Shown here: positions 44,023 through 55,805 of the stretch, piece by piece
Layout of the letters: each line of letters begins with the position of its first letter
Position numbering within the stretch: position 1 is the stretch's first letter
DNA from: Syncephalastrum monosporum B8922
Lineage: Eukaryota; Mucoromycota; Mucoromycetes; Mucorales; Syncephalastraceae
Length of the DNA: 64,000 nucleotides
Direction: 5' to 3'
Assembly (NCBI GenBank): GCA_000697355.1
Contig: JNEN01001269.1
Location: 1 to 64,000 of the forward strand
The notes under the pieces: generated by a model
Told to the model about the DNA's origin: nothing
Seen by the model: only the letters and a program-made list of their open reading frames with translations
The model's database searches: none
Made by a program: the position numbers and the translations under genes

Positions 44023-45560
44023 ATGTCTTCCGAAATTTCATTTGAGCACTTTGATCCTCGCGTCGAACTCGGCAATGCCGTCAACGAAAACGGCCAGGTA
44101 GTCCGGCCGCGCAAGAAACCCGGTCGCAAACCGAACCCACCCTCACCTGCCCAGCGCAAGGCACAAAATCGTGCTGCACAACGTGCGTTCCGCGAGCGAA
44201 AACGACAAGAAATGCGTGAGGCCGAGATGACAGTGAAACGGTGCTTGTACATGCGTGATCAGGCCCTCCAGGAAGCCAACACGTTGCGCCAAAAAGTGGG
44301 CGAACTGAAGTTTGAAAACAATTTCCTCAAAGGTCAACTTTTGACTTTTAAGCTCGCCTGCGTCGCCAACCGGGTCGACGTTCCCAAGTTTTACGACGCC
44401 AACACAACAGATGCATTTGGATCCGAGACCCTGTCATTCTCACGTACACGCGGGATCCCGCAAGCATTAGATTTCTTTTTGGATTCTCAGCAGCGCATTA
44501 TCAGCTTTGGGGATGAATTGGACGAGAAATCCTTGGCCCGTCCGAATCATGTGACGCAAGAATCCCAGGAACAGCAGCAGGAGCGACGAGAGTCTGTAGA
44601 GTCTGTACGACAAGGACAAGAACCGACTTCTCACCTTGACGTCGCCTCGGTCGCACCCCAGTTGGCCACTCACCTCCAATCCTCTTTCTTCCAGCAGCTC
44701 CTCAGCACTGATCTTGTTCCGAACAATTTGCCTTCGTCTGCAGTCAAAGACGACGCAATGGACGTCGATTTGTCGGCATACCTGAACGATCTCACGCCCG
44801 AGGAGGACAAAGACCACACAAACGACAGCAACGAGGACGAGAAGCAGTCTGCGTCTTGCCCGAGCTTCTCAAGTACCAGCAGCACGACCAGCAGCAGCCA
44901 CGACAGTTCGAGCTTGCACAGCGATGCCAGCCAGGATGCCCACCTCGCCACGTCCGCCATCCAAAACTGGCTCTCGAGCGCGACGGATGCATCCTCTGAA
45001 GAACCCACCACACCCACTCAGTCTTTTCATCCCATGACGTCACGCGATGCGGTTGAACACCTTCGGATCCTCAAGAACATGAGTAAAGATTCCATGTCCC
45101 TTTATACCCCAAGTAAGTTTGCAAAGGATAGTGATTTGGATGGCGTCGGCTGATATTGGCTTTTTCGTCATTAGCTGAACTGCAGCGCGCAATTCCGCAC
45201 GATCCCCGCATCGGTCTGGTACCAGGTGCGGCTATGCGTGATCTGATGATACTTTTCCAAGACTTTTACGATGCTGACGCGCTTTTTGCTACTCTGGTCG
45301 AGTCAGCTATTTTTATGGGAGGCGGTGAGGTGGGCAATCCGGATTGTTGGCTCGTGCCCCCGCATTTCCTGCAAAAATACTGGTTCCTTTTGCCAAACCA
45401 CAAGCCCGCCCAACGCGTCGATAATGCAGTTGAGATCATGGTTAGCTTTAGCCAGCAAATGATCCAAATGCTCAAACGGCGCAAGGAGACCATGTATGCA
45501 CAGACTTATACGCAAGACTATCCGATCGCATGTGCACCTACCAGCACCTGGACGCTCTAA
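44023..45560 (+). CDS. AP-1-type bZIP transcription factor, paralogue of the gene at 39872
   Basis: Two exons (44023-45112, 45175-45560) give 491 residues. It has the same RKKPGRKPNPPSP lead and KAQNRAAQRAFRERK basic region, then a weaker zipper (few leucines at d positions, with Met and Val) and the shared NNFLKGQLLTFKLACV end. An acidic, Ser-rich middle with MDVDLSAYL (compare DDVDMSQWL of the paralogue) is followed by ELQRAIPHDPRIGLVPGAAMRDLMI and the DUF3425-like end. Sharing of the DVD/MS short motif and the terminal domain shows common descent. It is probably able to pair with the neighbour; that is inference. Confidence 0.88.
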
Positions 45561-46319
45561 TCATTTTTTTTATTTGCTTCTCTACGTTCTTACTACTGCT
45601 TTATGTTGTTTCTTTTCCATTATTTTCTCTGTAACTATGTAAAATGCCCCCGTCCTTTGTTTCTCTCTCTCTCTCTCTCTGTTTGTAATAAATCACTGTA
45701 GATATGTTAAATCCTCCTTCAAGTTCGAATGAATATTTAAAAATCAGGAATATTACAGAGTGGCGATGGATGTTCATTGGTGTCTGCCTAATTAGCTTTT
45801 TTCCCACCCTAAGCTGATGTAGGTAAATATGTAAACCCAAGTAGTAGAGTCAGCAGAAACGGTACTCAAGAGCGCGGCGATTATTAGAGCAGTCAAACTG
45901 TATCACTCATTTTTAAAATGCGGTGATGATCTCACTGTTCACATTACAAGCCATATATGCAAGCAGCTTCATGTACTAAAACCTGACTTTAATAGAGCAG
46001 CTTCATTGGGAGGGACTACCGAATAATGACAAATTGCATTGGTGCCGGTGGAGTGACAAAAGTAGTTAAATAAATTTTACGTGTATGTGAGGTCGAATAT
46101 ACTCGACTGATGCCAAAAGATGATTCGATGAATGGAAGAGCAGCTCACAGTGTGGGTGTGACAGAACAAAAAGGATGTTCTTAGAGACCCGCATTGAGAT
46201 TTTCGCCTTCTGCTCTTCCGTGCGACCTACTTTTTTTTTTTTTTTTTTCGTTCAGTCTCCAACTTCTCCGCCTTCCACCCTTCGCCTTCTATTCTCCATT
46301 CCGTAATCTCTGACTCTTC
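45561..46319. other. Intergenic, with CT and T runs
   Basis: Contains a (TC)8-like microsatellite at about 45662-45680 in the bZIP 3' region and a T18 run near 46231-46248, followed by a pyrimidine-rich leader of the next gene. No gene seen. Confidence 0.55.
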
Positions 46320-48027
46320 ATGCCGCGTAAGGTCTTTAAGCCAGTCGAGTTAGACCTCGATGCAGGCATGCACGATGAACGAGTGTATGACAAGGCACTT
46401 CATCCCTGGCGCGCCCAACTACGACGCTGTCTGTTACCACTCGTCCGAGCAGAAACGCCTTATATCGCGAAACTACAGGTGCGATACTAAGCATCCATTC
46501 ACTCGGTCTAGCTTACTTATATAAACTTGTAGCAAGCGATCCGCACACCCCTCCTCGACAGCTATTTCCTCTGGACCGCGAACCTCGGCACACACACCTT
46601 CTTCATGATGTTTCTGCCTATTCTCGTCTGGTTTGATTCGAGCCAGTTTGCAAAGAGGTGCGTTTCGTCTGGATCTGTATCCGATGTCTCTTCCTCACCT
46701 TTCGCAGTATCGCATGTATGTCCGCCCTCGGCGTCTTTACGTCCGGTTTCATCAAGGTAGAAGAAAAACAATAGAGAGGAAACACAGGATCTAACAATCA
46801 CGTGTTGGGATCGCTAATAGGACTTTATGTGTTTGCCTCGGCCTCTTTCTCCGCCGGTGCATCGTCTTAGCATGTCATCCTCGACCTCGCTCGAGTACGG
46901 CTTTCCCTCCACACACTCGACCAATTCAATCTCGGTTGCTCTCTTCCTGATCTCATATGCAAACGAAATGCTGCCTGAAGATTCACCTCTCCGCGTTGCG
47001 TACGTGATGGGTGCCATGGTTTACTGCGTTAGCATTGTCTTTGGACGCGTCTATTGTGGCATGCACTCCATAACCGATGTCGTGGGCGGTTCCATTTTGG
47101 CATATTTCGTGTATTGGCTCCACTGGACCTATCGCGCTGAATTTGAAGGTCTCATGGAAGGCGACAGCTTTTGGCCCAGTAAGTTCAACACAGGGAGGAA
47201 AATAGCGATTTAAACATTTCCCAGTCGTGATTGCTGTGTTACTCTGCCTTGCTTCGGTCGGTTTACAGTAAGTGCGCCACCAGAGACATTCCTAAGCGTG
47301 TCTTGCTAAACTGAATAGTCCTGACCCGATCGAGCGATGTCCGTGTTTTGAAGACAGCGTCTGCTTTATGGGTGTCTTGATCGGCTTGTTTCCGGGCGGA
47401 TGGCTTTGCTACCACTCGGACGTCTGCACGCTCGGCAAGGCTACCTTGGCTCTGACCCAGTCGCCTGCACCGATTGCGGCCGCGGTCGTGCTAAGCAAAC
47501 TCACATTGGGCGTCGCGACATTATTCCTCTGGCGCATTGTCTGTAAAAAGGCATGCTATTTTATCCTTCCTCCCATCTATCGCGCGTTCAACTTGCCTCA
47601 CCGCAAGTTCGAGATTGGCGCGCGGACCTACAAGAGCCTGCGACGTGAGAGCATTCACCCTATACCCTCTGTGCTCGATTTGCACCACCTCGCGGGCTCT
47701 GTCGCCGAGGCGGAGCATGTCGGCGTTCAGTCCTCCATCGACTTGCATGAAAAGAACGTGTACGATCAAAAGCTCCACAACCGCGGCGGTACACGGACCG
47801 CTCCGGAAGACACGCAGACGTTCGATCCGACGTCGTTGCTCGTTGCCCAGGATGCGCCCCTTCGCTATGACGTGGATATCGTGACAAAGCTCATTGTTTA
47901 TGCCGGTAAGTAAATGTCTTGAGGCAAAATGGATGGCATGAGCTGAAGGCGAAACTCCACAGGTATCGGCTTTCTGGCTGTGTGTCCCATCATGATCATG
48001 TTCCAGCTGCTCGGTTTGAGCTCTTGA
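46320..48027 (+). CDS. LCB3: Long-chain base 1-phosphate phosphatase
   Basis: Seven exons (46320-46478, 46533-46657, 46708-46756, 46821-47178, 47225-47267, 47319-47905, 47963-48027) give 461 residues. The three PAP2 phosphatase motifs are present: K-DFMCLPRP (across the exon 3/4 joint), YGFPSTHSTN and FGRVYCGMHSITD. Several membrane segments surround them (THTFFMMFLPILVWF, SIACMSALGVFTSGFI, GAMVYCVSIVF, SILAYFVYW). LHPWRAQLRR near the start also resembles yeast Lcb3/Ysr3. The ER enzyme dephosphorylates sphingoid base phosphates and so controls sphingolipid flux. The C-terminal hydrophobic segment ends LLGLSS. Confidence 0.92.
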
Positions 48028-48360
48028 ACGCCCCCTTCCTAAAACGTATCCCCTATATAACAGCCCATCGCCTTTCTTTGTATCACCCTTTTTTTCACTT
48101 CGCTTATTGTAGATGCCCATAGTATTTCTAATTCACCCGCTTTTCTTTTGTTTAGACCGAAAAGAAGTTCGGATTATAACCTTGTTTGAGAATGACAACA
48201 GTGCAAGAAATCGTGTGCGTGAGTGTGTGTGAATATCAGTGTACAAGCGTGCTTCGCAGTAAGAGAACAAAAGTATAGACAGGAAAAAAAAAAAGAGAAA
48301 AAGAAAAGGGGAACAGTAGAAAAGGAGAATATGTAAGAGGGGTATTCTTTGATGAGATGC
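48028..48360. other. Convergent 3' region LCB3/LRR gene
   Basis: A 333-base spacer between two converging genes. The plus strand has a purine-rich stretch (about 48275-48345). No gene. Confidence 0.6.
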
Positions 48361-49484
48361 TCAATGGGGAGAGAGGCTGGCGCAATGAAGAGAACAAAAG
48401 CGGAAGCGCAGCGGGACCGTGGCACCGAAAAAGTCCCGCCAAGACACTCTGTCAACGCAGGGCGTCGAGAAACGTTGATGGCAGCAATAACATTTGTCAG
48501 CCACAGATACGTCCGCGAGGCGGCGCTTGACTTCGCAAGGTATACTAGAATCCATGACAGCAGTGGAAGCATTGTTCATGAGCACCTTGCGACTGGCGAT
48601 CTCGACGAGCGAAGGCACGGGTCGAATGTGTTGTTGGAAGTCGGTACCATCTGCGGGCGGCGACAGGAAGGGGTTGGGACACACCGAAACGGTAGTGAGG
48701 TAGGGTAAAGTGAGGATTTCAGCCGGCAAGTATTCCTACATAACGTATGAATGATCGGAAGAAAAGCGATCTTTGTTTTCGCATCACATACGAGAAGATT
48801 GTTTCCTAGAGACAGTTCCACAAGGTTCTGCAGCAAGGCTATCTGGGGTGGGAGTACCGCGAGTTTGTTATTGCCTAGAGCATATGCAACGGAGATGAGA
48901 ATTGAGTTGCTCGTTTGCATGGTGTGCCCAGCTTACGTAGACTCAGCACGGATAAATTCTTGAGCATGAAGAGATAAGGCGGTAGACGAGTGAGGTCATT
49001 CGCATACAGGTAGAGCTTCAGACTCGTATTCTGGATCCTGTCCTTGCGCAACACCGTCACATGCTGCAGCTCTTTGATCTCTTCCGGAATCTCTGTAAGT
49101 CCCATATGGCTTTGTACGATGAAATAAGGCGTAGTCAGCAATACCGGCCAGCCAGATAGAATGTGTCTTTTACCTTAGGTCGACATGGTCTGCTCCGTTA
49201 TCGATAGCAGCGTCGACGGCTTGCCGCACCTGCTCGGTCTGCGAGAGACTTCGCTCCAACTGCTCCTCCAGGCGCCGGCGGACAAGCTGCTGGTCCTGGG
49301 CAGAGAGAGCGCGGGACCTTTTTTTAACCGTGGCCTTTTGGCGGTCGTACTCGGGAGGTAAAAAGTCCTCGTCCTCAGAGACATCCGTGTCAAGCCAGTC
49401 TACATTCTCGGGTTCATCCTCGTCGATGCAATCGAATTTCCCTTCCTGGGACGAGAAAGGTGTCACCAAACCATGTCTTTCCAT
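48361..49484 (-). CDS. Leucine-rich-repeat protein with C-terminal cysteine cluster
   Basis: Four exons (49484-49174, 49109-48937, 48874-48792, 48735-48361) give 313 residues. The first about 100 residues are acidic and then a charged helix (RRRLEEQLERSLSQTEQVRQ). LRRs follow across the exon joints: HVDLSHMGLTEIPEEIKEL, LKLYLYANDLTRLPPYLFML, NLSVLSLRNNKLAVLPPQI, NLVELSLGNNLLEYLPAEIL, then a cap with CPNPFLSP. The C-terminal about 100 residues hold CYCCHQRF and FRFCSLHC, a Cys/His set that could bind zinc. No orthologue recognised; LRRs of the LPxxI/L type usually mediate protein contacts. The leader is a long CT-rich stretch. Confidence 0.82.
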
Positions 49485-51221
49485 TGAATGAACAAGTCAA
49501 GAGTAGAAGACGAGAGAAAGAAAGAGAAAGAAAAGAAGAGAATAGAAGTCCAACAGAACGAAGACAAAAGAAAAGAAAAGCAAGGAATGAAAGGAAGAGG
49601 GAAAGAGATAGAGAGAAAGGGAAATGGGAATGGGAATGGGAATGGAAGAGGGCGGGTGGGGTCAATGTCGGGGGGTTGTATATGTATACTGTATGTTGTG
49701 GAAGTGAAGTGAGTGATGACCAAGGCTGAATAGAGTGCACGGCCGCAGGCAAAATAAATGGTGTCAGACGGCCTTTGAAACGCAGAACTTGTATCACCTC
49801 AAAAACGTCCATCCTGTCTGCTGTATTGGGTTATTAACAAGCACTTTGAGTTTCACATGTTGCTTTTTATCTTTGACCTTTTACAAACAGTGGACGCAGC
49901 CCTCATCACGGATTGATAAGTCACGATGCAGCAGCTCATATCTAGTGAACGTATTCTGTATCTGTAGTTTACAGTGTATATCCAGGTGGGTGGGATTAAT
50001 CCTCGTGAAATTGACTGCTTATGGCAACTGTACCCTCCCCCCATCATAAAAAAGCAAGACGCCGCCACTCACACATATTGGACTTTTTCCTGGCAGTTGG
50101 CGCTTGATCTCTCCATCTCAGCGTAACATATATTGTTGATTTACGCGAACCAACCCTGCAAGTTTAATCCCTAAAGTGAGGTCCTTGACAGCATTTGATA
50201 GCATTCTCGCAATTCATGGCTCTGCGTGCTACATATTTACAAGCGTGATATATATTATCTTACCCGTGAAAGTCGCTTATACTACTTTTCCCGTACTGTT
50301 GCTACAAAATCACCGATTCCTTGCTCTTCTTATATTACGCGAGTTCTAACAGCACTTCAGCTGCTTTCGTAGACAGAAATAGTATCGCGGGAGTTGAAAG
50401 TTTCTTCATGCTTCTTCAAACGGGTATAATGCGTACAATGAATCACGTCCAAGTTCCTTGTAGTAGTTTTGACAGTGGAAAAGCTTGGTAAGCATTGTAT
50501 TATCGATGAAGCCTTTCTTGTGAATGAGTCTGGTGCTATGGTGGCCTTACCAGCGATGAGACGCAACCGCAGCTTGTTCTGCCTGTCAAGGGCGGGGTGG
50601 GCACGGGCTCGCCAAAAAGGCATGGACTCAGTTCTGAAAGCATAAGCATAGCGAATGCTGCTCTTTGTAGGGTATTTTATTCGCGGTAAGAGTTTACTGC
50701 CTTCTACAACGTCTCCAAATTGGAAGCTGCGGGTGATGGAACGCCATGCATTAACATACTGCAGCACCAAGCTGAAAAAGACAGATCGCCATGCATTAAT
50801 CGCTTTCGGGCAAGCTGAAATCGACCCCCGAACCCCCAAACATGAAAACCTCGTGTTACGCCAAGATGGAAAAGACCAAGCGCCAACTGTTGCGAAAATC
50901 CAATCCACTCATACATGTCCTGGGTTAGCTGTACCACATATAATCTCATATCTCCACGTTCCCCCTTTTTTTTTATTTTTATTTCGCAAAACAAAATAGC
51001 TGGTCGAGCCATCTTTCTTCTCGTCTTCATCTCTTCTATACTCCCTTCCTTCCTTCCTTCCGTCCTTTCCTCTTCTCTATATATCTTCCTCTCCATTCCC
51101 TTTCCTTTCCATTATTGATACCCGTTTCATCCTATATATGCCCTTCTCTGCCTAATAACTACATCTATATCACAGTACTCGCTACAGCACACTCCTTCGA
51201 AAAACACACCCCCTTGCGACA
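49485..51221. promoter_or_regulatory. Divergent upstream region with a polypurine tract and short duplications
   Basis: Next to the LRR gene the plus strand is almost pure purine from about 49495 to 49650, ending in GGGAAT repeats. Between 50742 and 50820 CGCCATGCATTAA and CAAGCTGAAA each occur twice in the same order. A CCTTCCTT tract precedes the gene at 51222. A 183-codon minus frame (50357-50908) has no family resemblance and overlaps these repeats; I do not call it. Confidence 0.45.
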
Positions 51222-54200
51222 TGTCAAGAGGTACATACCCCGCGGCGCAGTAACCTAGCAGCTAAACCTTATTCTTTGTTAGCCGACGCTCATTACATTT
51301 GCTCGAGCGCTGCCAACGCCATCATCTCCGAGATTGGCCCTTACCGAGTCTCGAGTGATGCGCTACAGACGATCAATCAGTTCCTTGACGAGTTCCTCGT
51401 TTTTCTCTTATCCTCCTCGCTCTCGCTCGATCTGTCGCGCATCAAGGCCGTCGTATTCACCTTGCTGCCTTCCACGCTCGGCAAAAATGCGATTGTCGAA
51501 GCCGAACTCGAAGTCAAGACCTTCACCGAAACAGAAGCCATCGACTACGACTCGTACGAACGCATGCGCACCTTGGGCAGTGGCGGTCCTTTTCCAGTCC
51601 ACGACGCACTGCCGCTCTTGCGCGAGAAATGCCTCGAATTCTGTACGTTGGCTGACAAGGATGACAACATAAGCTTGATGCATCAGACCAGCCCCGCCAT
51701 CCAGATATCCCCAATTGTCGCCATCTACGTCACAACCATCATCGAGCATATTGCGGAATATGTCCTGACTGCGATTGCCATGACGGCCGAGCATGAAGAC
51801 ACCGAGTTTATCCGGATGAAGGAGGTCTTTCTGGCCCTGATGGACGACGTCCAGGTCGGTGGAGTCTTCTATCGCATGGAGCTTCGCGAGAAACTCGAGG
51901 TAAATCCATCCCACCTGTTTTTTTATGCATGCCACTTAATTACTGTGGATTTTTTAGAAACGCGGATTCGCTGTTGGGTACAGGACGCGTGCCACCCCTT
52001 CTTATTTGTCAACAGCTTCGGCGACGCCACAGAAGCACGTTCGCTCGTCCAGTACGTATATTAGATTCTTAATTGTAGATCACTGTCTCATGACATGATT
52101 GTAGCCAACGAGAGCTCGACAGACAGCAGCAGCGGAGGATTGCTTGATATTAGCTTTGACGACCTCGATATCGGCTACGATGACGACCAGTCACGCCCAC
52201 CCACTGCCATGAGCCAGCGCAACGATCTCTCCCTCTCCCTTTACTCGATGAAATCTTCAGCACGCCCCAACTCGCTCATGAGTGGCAGCACCAGCAACGC
52301 CACCCTTAGCACTGCCGCTAGTTCGAACAATAGCAAAAAGGCATTCAAGCTCTTTAAAAAAGATGAGTATGGTCCGTCGGTGTCGGTCTACGACCCTGAC
52401 GTCCCAGCCATGAATTTTGAGGACCTGATTCGCTCTGGCAACACGATGCGTGTCTCGCTCACCCCCAACCGCCTCCGCTCGATTGAGGTCAAGGATCAGC
52501 GGGCGGATACCATGCCGGAACCAGGCACGGCCTGGGAGCGTCGGTCGACGTCTGCGCCTTCACGGAAACCCTCCAAAGCTCTTTTATCGCGCGCGGCATC
52601 GCCTGTGCCTCCTGCCACTTCGCCTTTGGTGGCTAGCAGCACATTGCCCACGAGCACTGCTGCAGCTACACAGCCCAAGGAGGACGATTCCGATCTGGGC
52701 GATGCGCTGAAGGAGTACGAGGCCCGCCAGAAAAGCTTGCTGAATCTGCATAAGCCGCTCCAACAACAGCAAGAGCAACAGCAGCAAGCAGCTCCCAAAC
52801 CAAAATCTGCACCGTTACAGCAGCCTTTACAACAGCAGCAGCAACAACCAATACCCAGAGAAAAGAAGGAAAACCCCATCGCTGCGGTCCCCACCACGCT
52901 ACCTGCTGTGTCCGAAGCCAAGGAGGCATTTACTCCATTCGAGAACCCGCGTGAGGCACCCAAACCGACCGTGAAGCCGATGCCCGTTCCAAAGGTAACG
53001 GAAAAGGCGCCCAAGGCAGCTCCTACCAAGGCTATGGATAAACCACTCGCCACCGCTCCTGAGCTGCCTGTGCATGCCATCACTTCCGACGCCAAGATAG
53101 CCCCTACTAGATCGGTCACGATGCCTGCGACGTCAAACAAGCCCGAAGCGCCCAAGAAAGGCGAGACCAAAGTCCTGCGCCGCGGCAGCATGAGCAAGAG
53201 GAAGAGCCGCGAGAATCTACGTCGTCGGAAGAGCTTAGACGAGGAGAAGCGTCCTCTGACGTCCGACCATCCCTCCATGCCTGAGACAGCCCAACAGCAA
53301 CCTCAGCAGCAGCCTCAACAGCCTAAGCAAGCAAAGCAGCCCAAGCAGCAAGTGAGCCCGGTTGTCTCTGCCAAGAGCAGCATCGAGAGCGTCCGCCAGC
53401 AGGCCGCACCGCTGCCGTCTCCACCAGCGAGCGAGAGCGCAAGCTCCAGTCAGCCCACCAGCGAAGACGAGAAGCAGGTGGAGCTCAAGATCACCCCTGA
53501 AGACCGGCCGTCGAGCATTGTCGCTCGCCGTGTGACCACCGCCTCGCGACGCCACTCGCTCCACGAAAGCTATGCGGCCGAGCGTCAGCACCAAATGAAT
53601 GCCTCCACAGCCGGCTCTGTGGAGCGCTCGATCAAGGCCTGGGCCGAGATCATGAAAGGAGACGAAGAACAGCTTATCACGCCCGCCGCAGCGCGGCGCC
53701 GGTCCATGATGCGCGAGCAGCGCCACTCCGTCGCGGTCGACGACGACGTCAAGCTGGACAGTCAGCACCCACCCCAGGAGGAGCGGGCTCGCAAGGTCGA
53801 GAGCCGCGTGCTGGACAAGGTCCTGAAATTTGAGCAGAACTCGCTCGAAGACTTTGCGCAGCAGCACCACCGCCAACACCGCGCCTCAGCCTACATTCCT
53901 CGCCGTGAGCGCTTCCTCTACCTGCAACGTGAGCCTGGTGTTCTCGAGCGCAGGACTGCGACGCCGCTCCCGAAACGCTCTGCCGGTGTCGATGCCCAGA
54001 CCCAAACGGACTTTAACGAACCCAAGACCGTCCCTCAAGCCCCTGCTCTGATTGTCACCTCCGAAGACGCGACGGGCGCCACCACGCGCCGTGAGATTGA
54101 CGTGGAGAGCGAACGCAGCAGCGAGTGTGGTCTGGTGGATGGCGACGAGGAGTGGTTCCTCCAGGACGACGACTGGGAAGATGTCGGTGAGCAGGAAACC

Positions 54201-54233
54201 GCCGTCGTCGAGTGGCTCTTGGGTGAAGCCTAA
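51222..54233 (+). CDS. Large disordered protein with N-terminal helical domain
   Basis: Four exons (51222-51231, 51283-51899, 51958-52051, 52105-54233) give 949 residues. The first exon codes just MSR plus one base. Residues about 4-215 are ordered and helical: HYICSSAANAIISEIGPYRV, DALQTINQFLDEFLVFLL, RIKAVVFTLLPSTLGKNAI, VAIYVTTIIEHIAEYVLTAI and EDTEFIRMKEVFLALMDD. The tail of about 700 residues is Ser/Pro/Gln/Lys-rich with polyglutamine, basic Ser clusters such as RRGSMSKRKSRENLRRRKS, and an acidic Trp-containing end (EEWFLQDDDWEDV). The N-terminal pattern is fungal-conserved in my memory and resembles a histone-fold-type pairing, but I cannot name it. The function is unknown. Confidence 0.8.
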
Positions 54234-55103
54234 GGATGTCGTATGTAAAACATTTGTTTTTTTTTCTGTCCCTTTGAATGTTATTTTCAGCTGGTCCTAT
54301 ATAAACATTTTTATATTCTGCGTACATTTTGTGTAAGGCAAACCGCGGTCTGCCGAAGGTCCAAGTGATCCTAGGAGACAATGCGGCTTTTTCGGTCCTT
54401 AGTATAATTATCCCAACGGCACTCAAGTAGGTATCTGTGAATATATAAGGGGAATCACTATATGCGAGGCAAAGAAGATGTGTTGTGGCAAAAAATAGTG
54501 ATTCCAGCAATGCCACGCGCAGAGTAAATAACTTCTCCGGATCTCCTCAGTGCATGTATCTTCCGCGATAACTTTTGCTTTGTCAAGTACAAAACATACA
54601 CCAGTCTGTAATCCGAATGTTAGATTTTGTGAGACAAACTTACATATGTATATATTGGATATCCATGCACTATATACAGATTGTCATAGTAGAATTACGT
54701 CCACAAGATTTAAAGCCGTCTACCCATAACATACGCTGTTGTCACTAGCCGTATAAGGTGCTATATAGCACAAGACTTTATGGTAGCATCTGTTTTCTGT
54801 ATAACAGCAATGTATGGATGCGAAATACCTCCTCCTTCATATGTGGGAGTACGAGTATCATAATTGCGAGCTATAGTTTTCTTACATTGGTGTTATCACT
54901 CAACACTGACGGCGACTGTGCGCTACGCTGGATTATGTGATACATAAGGCACGCAAATCTAGGTACGTATTGTGCATAATTAATCTGCAATAGGTGTCAT
55001 AAACGAACGCCCCTGGATTGACCACACCTATAATAACCTACACGTCCCCCTTTTTCCGTTGCTTTCTTCTTGTTTCAATCCATTTTCTAGAGGCAAATAA
55101 ACA
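54234..55103. other. Intergenic, no gene recognised
   Basis: AT-rich sequence between the large disordered gene and SEC66. Only short frames; the last about 80 bases are the SEC66 leader. Confidence 0.55.
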
Positions 55104-55736
55104 ATGTCATCCCTTCTGCTTCCAACAGTGTACCTGGGAGGGTGTATTGCTGCGATGAGCACTTTCTCGTTTGTATACCGCCGTGTCCAAGGTAACAGCC
55201 TAACAAGGGGTGGCGGTCTTGACAGTCTTCACTCAATGTAAACTTCCTCTTCTTTAAAAAAAAAAAAAGGTACATATACGGTTGAGCCCTGGTTTGAAGT
55301 GAACCAAGCCAAAGAACAATATATCGCGCTGCTCAATCAAGACGACGTGCCAGAGCACCACTTGGAGAGCGCCTTGCTCAGGCGTGCGATGGAGTGCGTA
55401 CGACGACTCCTCGTTTTGCAGCAGGAGAAACCCGCTCTCCACGAGCTACTGCGCAAGGGCCATATTGGTGACGATGTGTGGCGTGATTTTGAAGTAGCCG
55501 AGCAAGACATTCGCCAAGAGGTTCAAACGATTGCAGCCGAAGCGGCCACGTTCAAAGCCGACTGGAACAAGACCATTTTCCAGACGGCATCGCAAATGGT
55601 GGAAGCCGAGAAGCAAAAGGACGCTCAGGCGCAGATGGCGGATATCAAGGAGCGCGAACAGAAGCGCCAGGACATGGAGAAACTGCAACACGAACAACAG
55701 CAGCAATTGGAAACCAAAAAGAGCAACGACTCTTGA
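55104..55736 (+). CDS. SEC66: ER translocation complex subunit Sec66
   Basis: Two exons (55104-55191, 55270-55736) give 184 residues. A short lumenal start and one membrane segment (LLLPTVYLGGCIAAMSTFSF) are followed by the Sec66/Sec71 block YTVEPWFEVNQAKEQYIAL, LLRRAMECVRRLLVLQQEKPAL and DDVWRDFEVAEQDIRQEV, then a Gln/Lys/Glu coiled coil. Sec66 belongs to the Sec62/63 complex for post-translational import into the ER. The intron ends in a 14-base A run directly at the acceptor AG. The methyltransferase gene starts only 69 bases after the stop. Confidence 0.9.
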
Positions 55737-55805
55737 AATAAAACAAATTTACCTTAATCTTTGCATACATACACTCACTCTTTTTACACCGCGATCAACC
55801 CGCTC

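Noticed and set aside
50357..50908. Minus-strand frame of 183 codons
   Set aside because: No family resemblance and it spans the duplicated promoter motifs (encoding NAWRS twice); more likely chance, though not excluded.
52496..53278. Long minus-strand frame (260 codons) opposite the large disordered gene
   Set aside because: Cys/Gly runs come from the reverse of CAG/CAA tracts; the plus strand has spliced, patterned coding.
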